DNA from: JADLBR01 sp964651705
GTDB taxonomy: Bacteria > Verrucomicrobiota > Verrucomicrobiia > JADLBR01
Direction: 5' to 3'
DNA length: 64,000 nucleotides
NCBI GenBank assembly: GCA_964651705.1
Contig: CAZYWZ010000002.1
Coordinates: forward strand, 1 to 64,000
The notes below the pieces were generated by a model. The model ran no database searches and was not told where the DNA came from. It saw only the letters and a program-made list of their open reading frames with translations. The translations under genes and the position numbers were made by a program. Positions 10,080 to 18,255 of this stretch are shown in pieces (position 1 is the stretch's first letter; each line of letters starts with the position of its first letter).

Positions 10080-10730
10080 TCAGCCTCCCCGGCTGGCCTT
10101 CTCTTCCCGCGCCAATTCCTTCGCGATCTTCTGCCCCATCTCGGTCTCCCGCCCCAGCGCAAGCCCCATCCGCCACGCGTCGAGCGCCTCCCCGTGCTCC
10201 CGCTCCGCCCGAAGCGCCATCCCCGCATAGTAACAGACCGCCTGCACGACCCTGTCGCCCAATCGGGCCCGCTGCCCCGGATCCCCGACCTGCTTGAGCA
10301 GCACCTTGAAATCCGCCCGCGCATTGTCGCGCCGGCGGATGAACGCCGGAAGATTGTAGTTGTTCATCGCGCGCACGAATCGCGCCGCCACGTCATCCGG
10401 CGCCTCCTCCACGACCGCATCCAGCGTCCTCAGCCCCTCCTTTAGATACCCGAGCTTCGACGGCCCCGGAAACGCCTTACCCGCCTTGATCGTCAGCAGG
10501 CTCCCCAGATATGCCCTCGCCAATCGGTCCGAAGGATGCCCCGCCAAGAACGCCCGGATCCGCTCCTCCGCCTCAAGCACCTGCGCCTTGTCCCCATCGA
10601 TCGCCGCATCGTGCAACCGCACGATCTCCGCGATGCCAGGGCCCGAAAACGCATCCCCCCCATGGGCCCCAACCCGAGGAGACAGGACCCCAAATGAGCA
10701 GACCACCAACCAGTGAATTCTAAATGCCAT
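10080..10730 (-). CDS. Small exported TPR-like protein
   Basis: A 216-residue product with an N-terminal signal peptide (MAFRIHWLVVCSFGVLSPRVGA). The remainder is almost wholly helical with TPR-like spacing: LEAEERIRAFLAGHPSDRLA, DDVAARFVRAMNNYNLPAF, and ALDAWRMGLALGRETEMGQK. This suggests two to four tetratricopeptide-like helical hairpins and a role as a periplasmic adaptor; no enzymatic motif is seen. ATG at 10730. It lies 47 bp upstream (in transcription order) of the STN-like gene and 120 bp after the propeller gene at 10851, all on the minus strand. Function is unknown. Confidence 0.6.
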   Translation of the reverse strand: MAFRIHWLVVCSFGVLSPRVGAHGGDAFSGPGIAEIVRLHDAAIDGDKAQVLEAEERIRAFLAGHPSDRLARAYLGSLLTIKAGKAFPGPSKLGYLKEGLRTLDAVVEEAPDDVAARFVRAMNNYNLPAFIRRRDNARADFKVLLKQVGDPGQRARLGDRVVQAVCYYAGMALRAEREHGEALDAWRMGLALGRETEMGQKIAKELAREEKASRGG

Positions 10731-10850
10731 GCCCGCGCGACCTCGTATCTTGCCTCCCGCCGCCCATCGGCTGATTCACCCTCAGTCTGGCACCCGGAAC
10801 GCCGATCGCAAACGAAAAGCGGAACGGCCACACGCCGGGTGTTGGACAAT

Positions 10851-13800
10851 TCACTTCGGCCCCATGCACACGACGCGCCCATCGGCCAGGGAGACGAACA
10901 GCGACCCGTTCGCCGCGGCCAGCCCATCCCATGCCGGAGGCGCCTCAAGCTCGTATTCCGCGAGCTTCTCGCCCGTGCCGGCGGACGCTGCCCACAGGAC
11001 GCCTCCCATCCTCCCCTCGTACGCTCTCGCCAGATCGCCCGCGGGGAACTCGACCGGCGTCCCGGCCACGAATAGGACATCCCCGGCGAGCGTCATCGCC
11101 TTCCCGGTCAACGGAATGGAACTGCTCCACACCTTGGTCGATGACACCAGGCCGGAAACCGCCTTGGCCTTCTTCCCTTTCCTGCCCCTCCTCGCCTTAG
11201 CCTGTTGGCCCCCCGCCACGACCGAGGGCTTCCCGCCCAGCGTGCCCGCGAACAGCGTGTAACCCCCGGGCCGCGGATCAAACGACTCCGTGCGCCCCGG
11301 CTGGTAACCCCGCACCTCGTAGAAGCGCGCGCCATCCTGTACGAGGATGTCGCCGTGCACCCCTCCAAATCCGGTCGGGATGTCGTACCGAAGCGCGGTG
11401 TCGATGGTCCAGAATGAGCGGTGGTGCGGGATCGACTCGAGAAAGCCGTGCGATGGGATCAGGTGCGGCTCCTGGACCTCCGCCAAACCCACCGGCGAAA
11501 GATCCCGATTGAACCCCTGGTGCCTCAGGTAAAGCCGATCTCCCGCCGCCAAGAAGATGTCCGCCTTGAACCCCTCGATGCTCATGCCGCCCACGACCTC
11601 CCGATTCTCTTTCGGAAACCCCCTCTCGTCGTACGGGCCCTCGTCGCGCCTCTCGTGCACGATCTTCCCCGTCCGAGCATCCAGGGCGTACAGGGAAATC
11701 CCGCCGTCGATGAACGAATTCCGCCCGGCCGCAAAATACGCGAGCCCATCACGCACGAGGACGCTCCCGCAGACCGGCCACGCCGACTCCGGTTGCCCGT
11801 AGGCGCAGATCATCCGCCGCTCCAGCGGCACGAAACGCCACGCCAGCGCGCCATCGGAGGCGCGCACGCAATACACCGACCCGTCGCGGGAACCGAAAAG
11901 GACCAGGCCCTCGAAGAAGGCCGGGGGCGAGTCCACCCGACCCTCGGTGACAAAACGCCACGCCGCATCCCCGTTCGCCGCATCCAGCGCGCAAACCGCG
12001 TGGCCATCGACGTCCGCTACAAACACCTTCCCGCCAGCGATCACCGGCGCGCTCGCGCGCACGCCCACCCTCGCCTCCCAGCGCTTGGCCAATGCCGCCG
12101 AAACGCTCACCTTTGTCGCGCCCGTCCTCTCGCCATCGTGACGGTACGCAGGCCAATCTCCCTCGCCGACCTCCCCCTTCGCGGATACCGCAAATTCCAA
12201 GGCCGGACCCTCCTCGAGCGTGGGCCCCTTCTCCGCCCCGACCGGCCCCACGGGCTTGCCGGGATCCCTCACCGTCGAGAGCGCGTTGAGCGCGTTGAGC
12301 ATGACGCTGTTGCAGCACGCGCACGATGGCGGTCCCGCGTAGTACAACCCATTGCAGGGCAGCGGGCCGATGCCGCAAGTGCTGCGTATCCACGGGTTCG
12401 GCAACTCCGCCGCGGAAACCAGATCGAGGAAGTCGCTGCCACCGGTGACGCTGTTGATGTAATACCGTGTCGTGATGCGGTTCCGGTAGCACCGATCGTG
12501 CCCCATCGGCCCGAGCATGGTCTGCGGGATCTGCTTGACCACTTTGCCGGTCCCCGGGTCGAATCCGTTCACACCCATGTGGGGCAGTTGATCCGTCGGC
12601 TTTCCGCTGGCCGCGTCATAACCCGCCGCCCACACCAACCCGTTCGCCACAAATACGTCGGGCGCCTTGTGGTGGTTGGCCGCCGCCGCCGTCTCCCACA
12701 GATCATTGCCATCGGCCAGGCGGAACGCCCGCAGCCTCTGGGAGTCCGCCAGAAAGGCCGCTTCGCCCGATAGCACCAGAGACACCGCGATGCCCGACGG
12801 CCCCTTCAGGACGATGGGAGCGGCACGCCGCCAGACCGGCTTGCCGGTCGCGCGATCAACGCAGACGAGATCCTTCGCGGTCGAGTACACCACGCGGTCG
12901 CCGGCCACGCCAATGGAGGCCCCCTGATAACCCGCCGTCTCCTCGCCCGATTTCTTCCACAGTTGCTCACCCGACCTTGTGTCGATGACGACGATGTCGT
13001 TCTTCGGATCCTTCGCCCTCCCAATCATCGGCCCATACGCCGCCCTGTCGAACATGCTCGCGCCCAGGGCATTGCGGCCAGAGCCCACCAGGGACTCCGA
13101 CACATCCGACGGATCGCCCGTGACAACGAAAAGCGTATCGCGGTCGAACACGAATTCCATGGTCCCCGCCGTACCCTCGTACTCCTTCTTGGCCTCGCCC
13201 GTCGCCCCATCAAACACCGTGATCGGCGCCGCATAGCCGGGCGTGCAGTACACATCGTCCCCCACCGCCGCCAGCCGCCGCTGGATCTGCACCGGCGTCT
13301 CCTTGTCGCGGATGCAGATCGGGTGCCAGTCCGGGAACATGACGCGCCATAGCACGATCCCGCTGTAGGCATCCCGCGCCACCAGCGCGAACTTGCCCGG
13401 CAGCGCCGGGTGCTCCGCCGACCCCAGATCCTCGATGGTGAATAGCCGCCCCTTCGCCGAAACCATGCAATTCATCGAGGGCATCGCGATGTGCGAGCGC
13501 TGCCACTCGGGCTCCCCAATCCATTGGTACCGCCTCGGGGGACCCACGACGGTATCCGTCGCAACCGCGTTGTTGTCCCCACCCCGAAAATGCTGCTGCC
13601 ATTCGTCGATACCCGCAGGCCGCGGCTTGACCGTCACCTCCCATTTACCACCCCGCCGGAGCGCCACCGCCCCGTCCGGCCTCACCACCCGCATCATCTC
13701 TTCCGCCAAAACCACCCCCTCCTCCCCGCACACCACCAGCGCCGCCAGATTGTCCACGTACGGCAGCTTCTTGCCAGCCCAGCGCACCACCGAAACCGGG

Positions 13801-14183
13801 CCGTATGTCCCGGCCGCCCGGATCGCCGCCCGCGCCACATCGACGTCCTTCGGATCAGTCGCCAACCCCTGCACCACGCAGTTGTCCCCCAACCGCAACG
13901 CCGCCGTCAGCCGCCCGTCCCCGCACCCCACGTGCACCACCAATCCACCGCGGTAGCCCGCCAACTCGGCGATCTGCCTCGCCTCCGCCCCCGCATCCCC
14001 CCATGCGCCAACCGGCACTCCAGCCAACGCACAGAGAACGATCCCTAGCCCGCGCTGTCCGCAAACCTGCCACAAACAGGCGCGACCCGCTTTCAACGCG
14101 CGATGCGCGTCCCCCGGCCTGTGGGCAATTCGGTCTCGGCGCGAGGCCGCGGATCCCATGCATGAGGACGTGTTCTCCCGCAT
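10851..14183 (-). CDS. Exported methyltransferase-fold / PQQ-type beta-propeller fusion
   Basis: A 1110-residue product. An apparent signal peptide lies unusually deep (hydrophobic CGQRGLGIVLCALAGVPVGA at 41-60), so the true start may be downstream of the ATG at 14183. Residues about 75-178 resemble a class I SAM methyltransferase: VVHVGCGDGRL at 82-92, and EEMMRVVRPDGAVALR late in the fold. The linker DEWQQHFRGGDNNAVATD at 193-210 precedes a first propeller (about 215-600) that ends in a Cys motif with C603, C621, C623 and C624. A second propeller starts with GDWPAYRHDGERTG near 675 and has repeats such as FVADVDGHAVCALDAANGDAAW. PQQ propellers bind quinone in dehydrogenases or act as scaffolds; no dehydrogenase residues were identified. 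Compare 43094-47071. Confidence 0.8.
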   Translation of the reverse strand: MRENTSSCMGSAASRRDRIAHRPGDAHRALKAGRACLWQVCGQRGLGIVLCALAGVPVGAWGDAGAEARQIAELAGYRGGLVVHVGCGDGRLTAALRLGDNCVVQGLATDPKDVDVARAAIRAAGTYGPVSVVRWAGKKLPYVDNLAALVVCGEEGVVLAEEMMRVVRPDGAVALRRGGKWEVTVKPRPAGIDEWQQHFRGGDNNAVATDTVVGPPRRYQWIGEPEWQRSHIAMPSMNCMVSAKGRLFTIEDLGSAEHPALPGKFALVARDAYSGIVLWRVMFPDWHPICIRDKETPVQIQRRLAAVGDDVYCTPGYAAPITVFDGATGEAKKEYEGTAGTMEFVFDRDTLFVVTGDPSDVSESLVGSGRNALGASMFDRAAYGPMIGRAKDPKNDIVVIDTRSGEQLWKKSGEETAGYQGASIGVAGDRVVYSTAKDLVCVDRATGKPVWRRAAPIVLKGPSGIAVSLVLSGEAAFLADSQRLRAFRLADGNDLWETAAAANHHKAPDVFVANGLVWAAGYDAASGKPTDQLPHMGVNGFDPGTGKVVKQIPQTMLGPMGHDRCYRNRITTRYYINSVTGGSDFLDLVSAAELPNPWIRSTCGIGPLPCNGLYYAGPPSCACCNSVMLNALNALSTVRDPGKPVGPVGAEKGPTLEEGPALEFAVSAKGEVGEGDWPAYRHDGERTGATKVSVSAALAKRWEARVGVRASAPVIAGGKVFVADVDGHAVCALDAANGDAAWRFVTEGRVDSPPAFFEGLVLFGSRDGSVYCVRASDGALAWRFVPLERRMICAYGQPESAWPVCGSVLVRDGLAYFAAGRNSFIDGGISLYALDARTGKIVHERRDEGPYDERGFPKENREVVGGMSIEGFKADIFLAAGDRLYLRHQGFNRDLSPVGLAEVQEPHLIPSHGFLESIPHHRSFWTIDTALRYDIPTGFGGVHGDILVQDGARFYEVRGYQPGRTESFDPRPGGYTLFAGTLGGKPSVVAGGQQAKARRGRKGKKAKAVSGLVSSTKVWSSSIPLTGKAMTLAGDVLFVAGTPVEFPAGDLARAYEGRMGGVLWAASAGTGEKLAEYELEAPPAWDGLAAANGSLFVSLADGRVVCMGPK

Positions 14184-14580
14184 ATCCTGCCTACGCTATC
14201 TTTCGGGGGGTGGTCATTCAACAGCATTCACGGGCCCTAGTCCTTCGAGCGGTGCGCACGGGCGGGGCTGAAGGGCCGGACGGCGAGCCGTATCATGCCG
14301 GGGGAACCTGCTGGTGGCCGCTCCGGCTAAAGCCGGTACTCCGAGCCGTGGAACCGGGCCCCTGTTCGGAGTCCCGCCTTTAGGCGGTCCGGGAAATCTG
14401 TGCGGGCCGCTGGGTGGAGCCAGAGCGGCGCTGCGGCGCACGCAGTCCAAAACAGGGGCGTCGCCGTCTCTGGCGAAGCAGGCACCCCGATAGGGTGTAA
14501 GCCAAAAATCACGCCTACGTCGGAACCTGAAGTATCTGGCCAGGAATCTGTCGGACAAAATCCCACAGATTCCTGGCGCT
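14184..14580. other. Gene-free 397-bp gap with short palindromes
   Basis: No convincing gene is seen. The sequence holds short palindromic words typical of dispersed repeats (CCGGCTAAAGCCGG near 14328, CGCCTTTAGGCG near 14378) and a GC-rich block near 14400-14460. It ends in the hairpin at 14539-14577 behind the FKBP gene. It presumably also carries the upstream region of no gene on the plus strand, since both neighbours are minus-strand. Confidence 0.5.
14539..14577 (-). terminator. Hairpin directly after the FKBP gene
   Basis: A perfect 13-bp inverted repeat (14539-14551 with 14565-14577, arm GCCAGGAATCTGT) with a 13-nt loop, beginning 3 nt past the FKBP stop codon on the minus strand. The position fits a terminator or 3'-end stabiliser, though no U-run follows. 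Confidence 0.55.
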
Positions 14581-15297
14581 TCACTCCCCCTGCTCGATCG
14601 CGATCAGCTCCACCTCAAATACAAGCGTGCTGTTCGGGCCGATGTCGCTTCCCGCGCCCCGCTCGCCATAGGCGAGCTTCGAGGGGATCGTCAGTTCCCA
14701 TTTGTCGCCCTCTTTCATCATCTGGAGCGCCTCGGTCCAGCCGGGTATCACCGCGTTCACCGGAAAGCTGATCGGCTCTCCCCGCTCGACCGAGCTGTCG
14801 AAAACCGTGCCGTCGATCAGCGTGCCGTGGTAGTGGGTCTTGACCACGTCGGTCAACTTCGGCGTCTTGCCGCTGCCGGACTTCAGCACCCGGTACTGCA
14901 ATCCGCTCGCCGTCGTCTTCACGCCCTCCTTCTTCCCGTTGGCCGCGAGGTACTCCTCGCCCTTCCGCATATTCTCCGGCCCCGCCTTCGCATTCCTCTC
15001 CCCTTGGGCCTGTTCCTCGGCCATCATCTTCGCCTCCATCTCCTGCTGGAACGCGGTCATGACCTCCCGCATCTCCGCCTGGCTCAGCGCCGTCTTGCCC
15101 GCGATGGCATCGGCCACGCCCGTCGCCAGCGCCTTCGCGTCGATATCCACCCCCTGCCGCTGGAAGTTCCCACCGATGCTCGCGCCAATGCAGTAGCTCA
15201 CGCGCTGCTTCGGCGAACTGAGGTCGGGCTGATCCTGGCCGGCGGCAAAATTCGCGACGAGACCCGCGGCCAACAGGGGAACGATGTGCTGTTTCAT
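14581..15297 (-). CDS. FKBP-type peptidyl-prolyl cis-trans isomerase, exported (FkpA/Mip type)
   Basis: Catalyses proline isomerisation during folding of periplasmic or surface proteins. The start at 15297 gives a proper signal peptide (MKQHIVPLLAAGLVANFAAG); a longer open frame upstream lacks one at its start. The 238-residue product has a helical N-terminal dimerisation domain (SPKQRVSYCIGASIGGNFQR, then a charged helix with EMREVMTAFQQEMEAKM to about residue 100). The C-terminal FKBP domain has LQYRVLKSGSGKTP, VKTHYHGTLIDGTVFDSS and IPGWTEALQMMKEGDKWEL, then IPSKLAYGERG. These are family hallmarks. It is probably monocistronic: 67 bp separates it from the next minus-strand gene and a hairpin follows it. 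Confidence 0.92.
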   Translation of the reverse strand: MKQHIVPLLAAGLVANFAAGQDQPDLSSPKQRVSYCIGASIGGNFQRQGVDIDAKALATGVADAIAGKTALSQAEMREVMTAFQQEMEAKMMAEEQAQGERNAKAGPENMRKGEEYLAANGKKEGVKTTASGLQYRVLKSGSGKTPKLTDVVKTHYHGTLIDGTVFDSSVERGEPISFPVNAVIPGWTEALQMMKEGDKWELTIPSKLAYGERGAGSDIGPNSTLVFEVELIAIEQGE

Positions 15298-15364
15298 TTG
15301 TGCCTTTGTTCCTGCCGGCACCATGACGGCAGGGGCCGGCACGCTAACAGCAAGCCCCGACGCG

Positions 15365-16438
15365 TCAAGGAATCCCGGCGACCGCGGCCCGCACCCCGCT
15401 CATCGGATACCGGGTGACCGCGTCCCAGGCGATCTGCTGCAACATGCCATTGAGTTCCTCCGCCTGCGGCAGGCCTTTGAGGGTCTCGGGCACGGGAAGG
15501 CCGACCGGGCTGCGCCCGAAAATGTTGGCAAAATGGCAGTAGGTGACCAGCGCCGCCAGCGGCGGGAGCGGGTGACCAAGGTCGTCCCGGAACAGATCCG
15601 TCTGCCTCCTCAGGCCCGGCGCCTTGCCCCCGGCAATCCGCTCGCGCAACGCGAGCACCGCATCGCTCACCGGGATGATGCCCACGGCCTCGCGGCCGAT
15701 CGAGGCGTTCAGCGACCGCACCTGCGCCTCCAGCCCCTTGAGCCATGTCGCCCGGTAACCCTCGCCCATCTTCCGCAGGCTTTCCTCCGTCCCCTCATCC
15801 CGCTTCCCATTCCGAAACCCGCCACCAAATTCACCGTCGCGCGCCGGCCACGATGCCTGCACGAGCACCCGCAGCCCCGGGTTCTTCTCAATCCCCAGCC
15901 TCACGAAGTGGTCGATGCCCTCGTCGGGGAGCAGCATGTGCGGCGATAGCGTGAGCACGTCCACCCTCCCCTCCCGGAGCGCCGCCTTGGCCATGTTCTC
16001 CTCGTCAGGCACATTCCAGTGCTGGATCACCCGGGACCCACCGATCATCTGCCGCCCAGCATCGCGATAGCCAATGCCCGCCGCATGCGCCATAGCGGGC
16101 AACTGCCCCGCCGTGAATATCATGAAACTGTGCGCGCAGACGAACACCCGGGGCCCAGGGGGAAGATCGGCCGCCCCGGGCAAGGGCGCCGCGGGAGGCA
16201 CGACCTTCGGCTTCCTCTTGCCCCCGCGCATCTCGCCCAAGAGCGCCGCCAGTTCCGGGCGCTCGGCGACATAGCCCAGCGCCTCGGCCATCGTCAGCTT
16301 GCCGTCCTTGTCCGCGTCCGCGTCGGGATACAGTTCCAGCGCCCGGGCCAGCCGACTCTCCATCGCCGCGCCCTGCGCGGGCGAATTCCCCGTGCCGATC
16401 AGGAGCGCGACCAGTGTCCAGAGCACGCGCGTATTCAT
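15365..16438 (-). CDS. Exported SGNH-hydrolase-like protein with an EF-hand motif
   Basis: A 357-residue product with a signal peptide (MNTRVLWTLVALLIGTGNSPAQ). A calcium-binding EF-hand-like loop DADADKDGKLTMAEA is at about 39-53. A Pro-rich linker leads to a domain beginning RVFVCAHSFMIFTAGQLPAM, reminiscent of the nucleophile strand of SGNH/GDSL esterases found in planctomycete and verrucomicrobial secreted proteins. The canonical GDS triad is not clear, so enzymatic activity is uncertain. Its ATG overlaps the upstream methyltransferase stop as ATGA, so the two are translationally coupled. Together with the glycosyltransferase at 17058 this suggests a role around surface glycans, which is inference. 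Confidence 0.6.
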   Translation of the reverse strand: MNTRVLWTLVALLIGTGNSPAQGAAMESRLARALELYPDADADKDGKLTMAEALGYVAERPELAALLGEMRGGKRKPKVVPPAAPLPGAADLPPGPRVFVCAHSFMIFTAGQLPAMAHAAGIGYRDAGRQMIGGSRVIQHWNVPDEENMAKAALREGRVDVLTLSPHMLLPDEGIDHFVRLGIEKNPGLRVLVQASWPARDGEFGGGFRNGKRDEGTEESLRKMGEGYRATWLKGLEAQVRSLNASIGREAVGIIPVSDAVLALRERIAGGKAPGLRRQTDLFRDDLGHPLPPLAALVTYCHFANIFGRSPVGLPVPETLKGLPQAEELNGMLQQIAWDAVTRYPMSGVRAAVAGIP

Positions 16439-17091
16439 CGAAACTCTAACCTGCCAGATCCGCTAAAGTTGCCAAAAAAGACGCGCCAGCCCCGGCCGAG
16501 CCTCACCACAGCCAGGTGGACCACCCCACCTTCCTTCACCCGGTCTTCGCTCGGGAGAATCTCCACGCACCTGGCAGGCAAGCGATCCACAAGCCGATTG
16601 CATCCCACCCTCTCGAGATCAGGGACCCGCCCCTTGCGATCCGGGCGATAATAGTCGTCCAGCACGATCATTCTCGCGCCGGCGCGAAACATGCCACCCC
16701 GGAAGGCCGAGTAATCCCCCGCGATAACCTCGCGACGGTGGTCCCCATCGATGAATACGAAATCGGCGGCGACGTGCCTCCCGTGCAGGGTCTTCCTCGT
16801 ATCGCCCACGATCAATTCCCATTGCACCAGCCCTGGGTCCCAGCTCCCAATATTTCGCCGCGCCTCCTCCTCAAGCGGGATGCCTTTGGTATTGAAGGCC
16901 GCCTCGTGGAATGCCGCGCCCTCGGTTTCGAAAACGTCATAACCGATGTAGCGGACACGGCCCGCGCCGCAGAGCAAGGCCCGCTCGATCATCTGCCTGG
17001 CGCGCAGCCCGCGATGCACGCCCACCTCCACGATGGTCGTCGGCTTCGCCTCGGCGATCAGCCCTTCCAATTGCTGATATCGCTCCGCCAT
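16435..17091 (-). CDS. Class I SAM-dependent methyltransferase
   Basis: A 218-residue cytoplasmic protein. The Rossmann-like methyltransferase fold shows motif I TTIVEVGVHRGLRARQM at about 18-34, an acidic strand end YIGYDVFE near 48-55, and DFVFIDGDHRREVIAGDY near 110-127, then MIVLDDYY. FIDGDHxxxxxxxD is typical of the Methyltransf_24 type, often found in glycan or cephalosporin-hydroxylase-like clusters. The substrate is unknown. The start (ATG 17091) overlaps the glycosyltransferase gene by 34 bp and its stop overlaps the SGNH-like gene by 4 bp, a tightly packed three-gene set. Confidence 0.85.
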   Translation of the reverse strand: MAERYQQLEGLIAEAKPTTIVEVGVHRGLRARQMIERALLCGAGRVRYIGYDVFETEGAAFHEAAFNTKGIPLEEEARRNIGSWDPGLVQWELIVGDTRKTLHGRHVAADFVFIDGDHRREVIAGDYSAFRGGMFRAGARMIVLDDYYRPDRKGRVPDLERVGCNRLVDRLPARCVEILPSEDRVKEGGVVHLAVVRLGRGWRVFFGNFSGSGRLEFR

Positions 17092-17819
17092 GATCCGAGG
17101 CCTTTCAGGTGGTCCATGAATTCACCGAGCGGTCCGGCGACGAACGGGTGGCCCTGATCCTCAAAGCCCCCGCTAAGGCTATGCCCGACCAATCCTTCGG
17201 ATGCCTCCAGGAATTCGCGACATCGATCAAAAACAAACCCGTCATGCCACTTGGCCAACTGAAAAACCCCGTCGTGCAGATACTGCGCCTCCTGGCAGAA
17301 AACCAGGCGCCGCGCCAATTCGCTGGTGCTATACACGATAAAGCCGCTCTCGGTCGTGCGCCGGTTCTCCTTCTTCCGCTTGGCTCGCGAGAGATAGGCG
17401 ACATCCGCGCCCTGCGGGAGCAAACCTTCGATGAAACTGCGCGGAATCGGCCTCAGCGTCACGGTGTCGGCATCCATCCAGATCAGGCGGTCAAACCCTT
17501 CGGCGATCGCCCGGCGCATCGCCACCGCCTGGGCGAAAACCTTGTGCGAGAAGCGCACCGCGTCGAAACGGAAGCTATACCCATCCCTCGTCTTGCCGTG
17601 CGCCTCAGGGTGCGCCTCGCGACTATGTCGCGCCCGCCATCCCGGCAGAGCCGGATAGGCTTCGATCAGGTCGATCGATCCCTCACATTCCGGAACACCC
17701 TCGGCATAAACCCACAGCGGGATATCTCCAGGCCACATCTCCTCAAAACTGCGCACCATCCTTCGGCCATACGCGTCCCAACCTTTGCGGTTGAAGGTGG
17801 TCACGGCCGCTATTCGCAT
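17058..17819 (-). CDS. Glycosyltransferase-like protein (GT-A fold)
   Basis: A 253-residue cytoplasmic protein beginning MRIAAVTTFNRKGWDAYG, typical of nucleotide-sugar-binding N-termini. The key motif is LIWMDADTVTLRPIP at about 114-128, a DxD metal/nucleotide-sugar site, with ESGFIVYS further on and a late WHDGFVFD. This fits a family of small GT8-like or capsular sugar transferases. Donor and acceptor are unknown. It is the first gene of the three-gene set with the methyltransferase (34-bp overlap) and the SGNH-like exported protein, suggesting modification or export of a glycan. No membrane segment is seen. Confidence 0.75.
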   Translation of the reverse strand: MRIAAVTTFNRKGWDAYGRRMVRSFEEMWPGDIPLWVYAEGVPECEGSIDLIEAYPALPGWRARHSREAHPEAHGKTRDGYSFRFDAVRFSHKVFAQAVAMRRAIAEGFDRLIWMDADTVTLRPIPRSFIEGLLPQGADVAYLSRAKRKKENRRTTESGFIVYSTSELARRLVFCQEAQYLHDGVFQLAKWHDGFVFDRCREFLEASEGLVGHSLSGGFEDQGHPFVAGPLGEFMDHLKGLGSWRSDISNWKG

Positions 17820-18111
17820 CCTGGCACCCCTCGGGCTCTATCGGAGGGTTCGCCGATCGCGATTTTTCCGAGCATCCATACCGCCCATGACACTCGAATG
17901 AACGCCGGGCGGCGCGACGGCATGGGAGGATCGTGGGATAGGAATAATCCCACGCCGGCCCGGCGGGCCAGACACCCACGCCCTTCCTTGGCGAGCCAGC
18001 CACGCCCGGACCCGTACCTCCAACTGGGTATTTTCGCTAGCGGGTCCCCGGCGGTCGAGCGGAATTGCCGGAAATCCCCCTTCCCCCTATCCCACGCGCC
18101 TTCTGAAAGAC
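17820..18111. other. Gene-free region between glycosyltransferase and tRNA-Arg
   Basis: Short open frames here have no family features. The stretch should contain the minus-strand promoter of the glycosyltransferase operon, but no clear -35/-10 pair stands out. A short inverted word (GTGGGATAGGAATAATCCCAC near 17932-17952) has 8-bp arms and could be an operator or hairpin. Confidence 0.4.
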
Positions 18112-18139
18112 TTGCGCCGCCTCCGGGGCCGTGTACACT
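18112..18139 (+). promoter_or_regulatory. Sigma-70-like promoter of tRNA-Arg
   Basis: TTGCGC (18112-18117), a 16-bp spacer, and TACACT (18134-18139), followed 27 nt later by the mature tRNA 5' end. Spacing and position fit a primary-sigma promoter; the hexamers are each imperfect. Confidence 0.55.
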
Positions 18140-18166
18140 AGTCCCGTTCGTTTGCATCGCCTTTTC

Positions 18167-18243
<77 letters not shown>

Positions 18244-18255
18244 ATCTCGCCCTCC

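Noticed and set aside
17838..18023. 61-codon minus-strand frame beginning MEVRVRAWLARQGRAW
   Set aside because: No ribosome site, no domain and biased composition; overlaps the likely regulatory region of the glycosyltransferase set.
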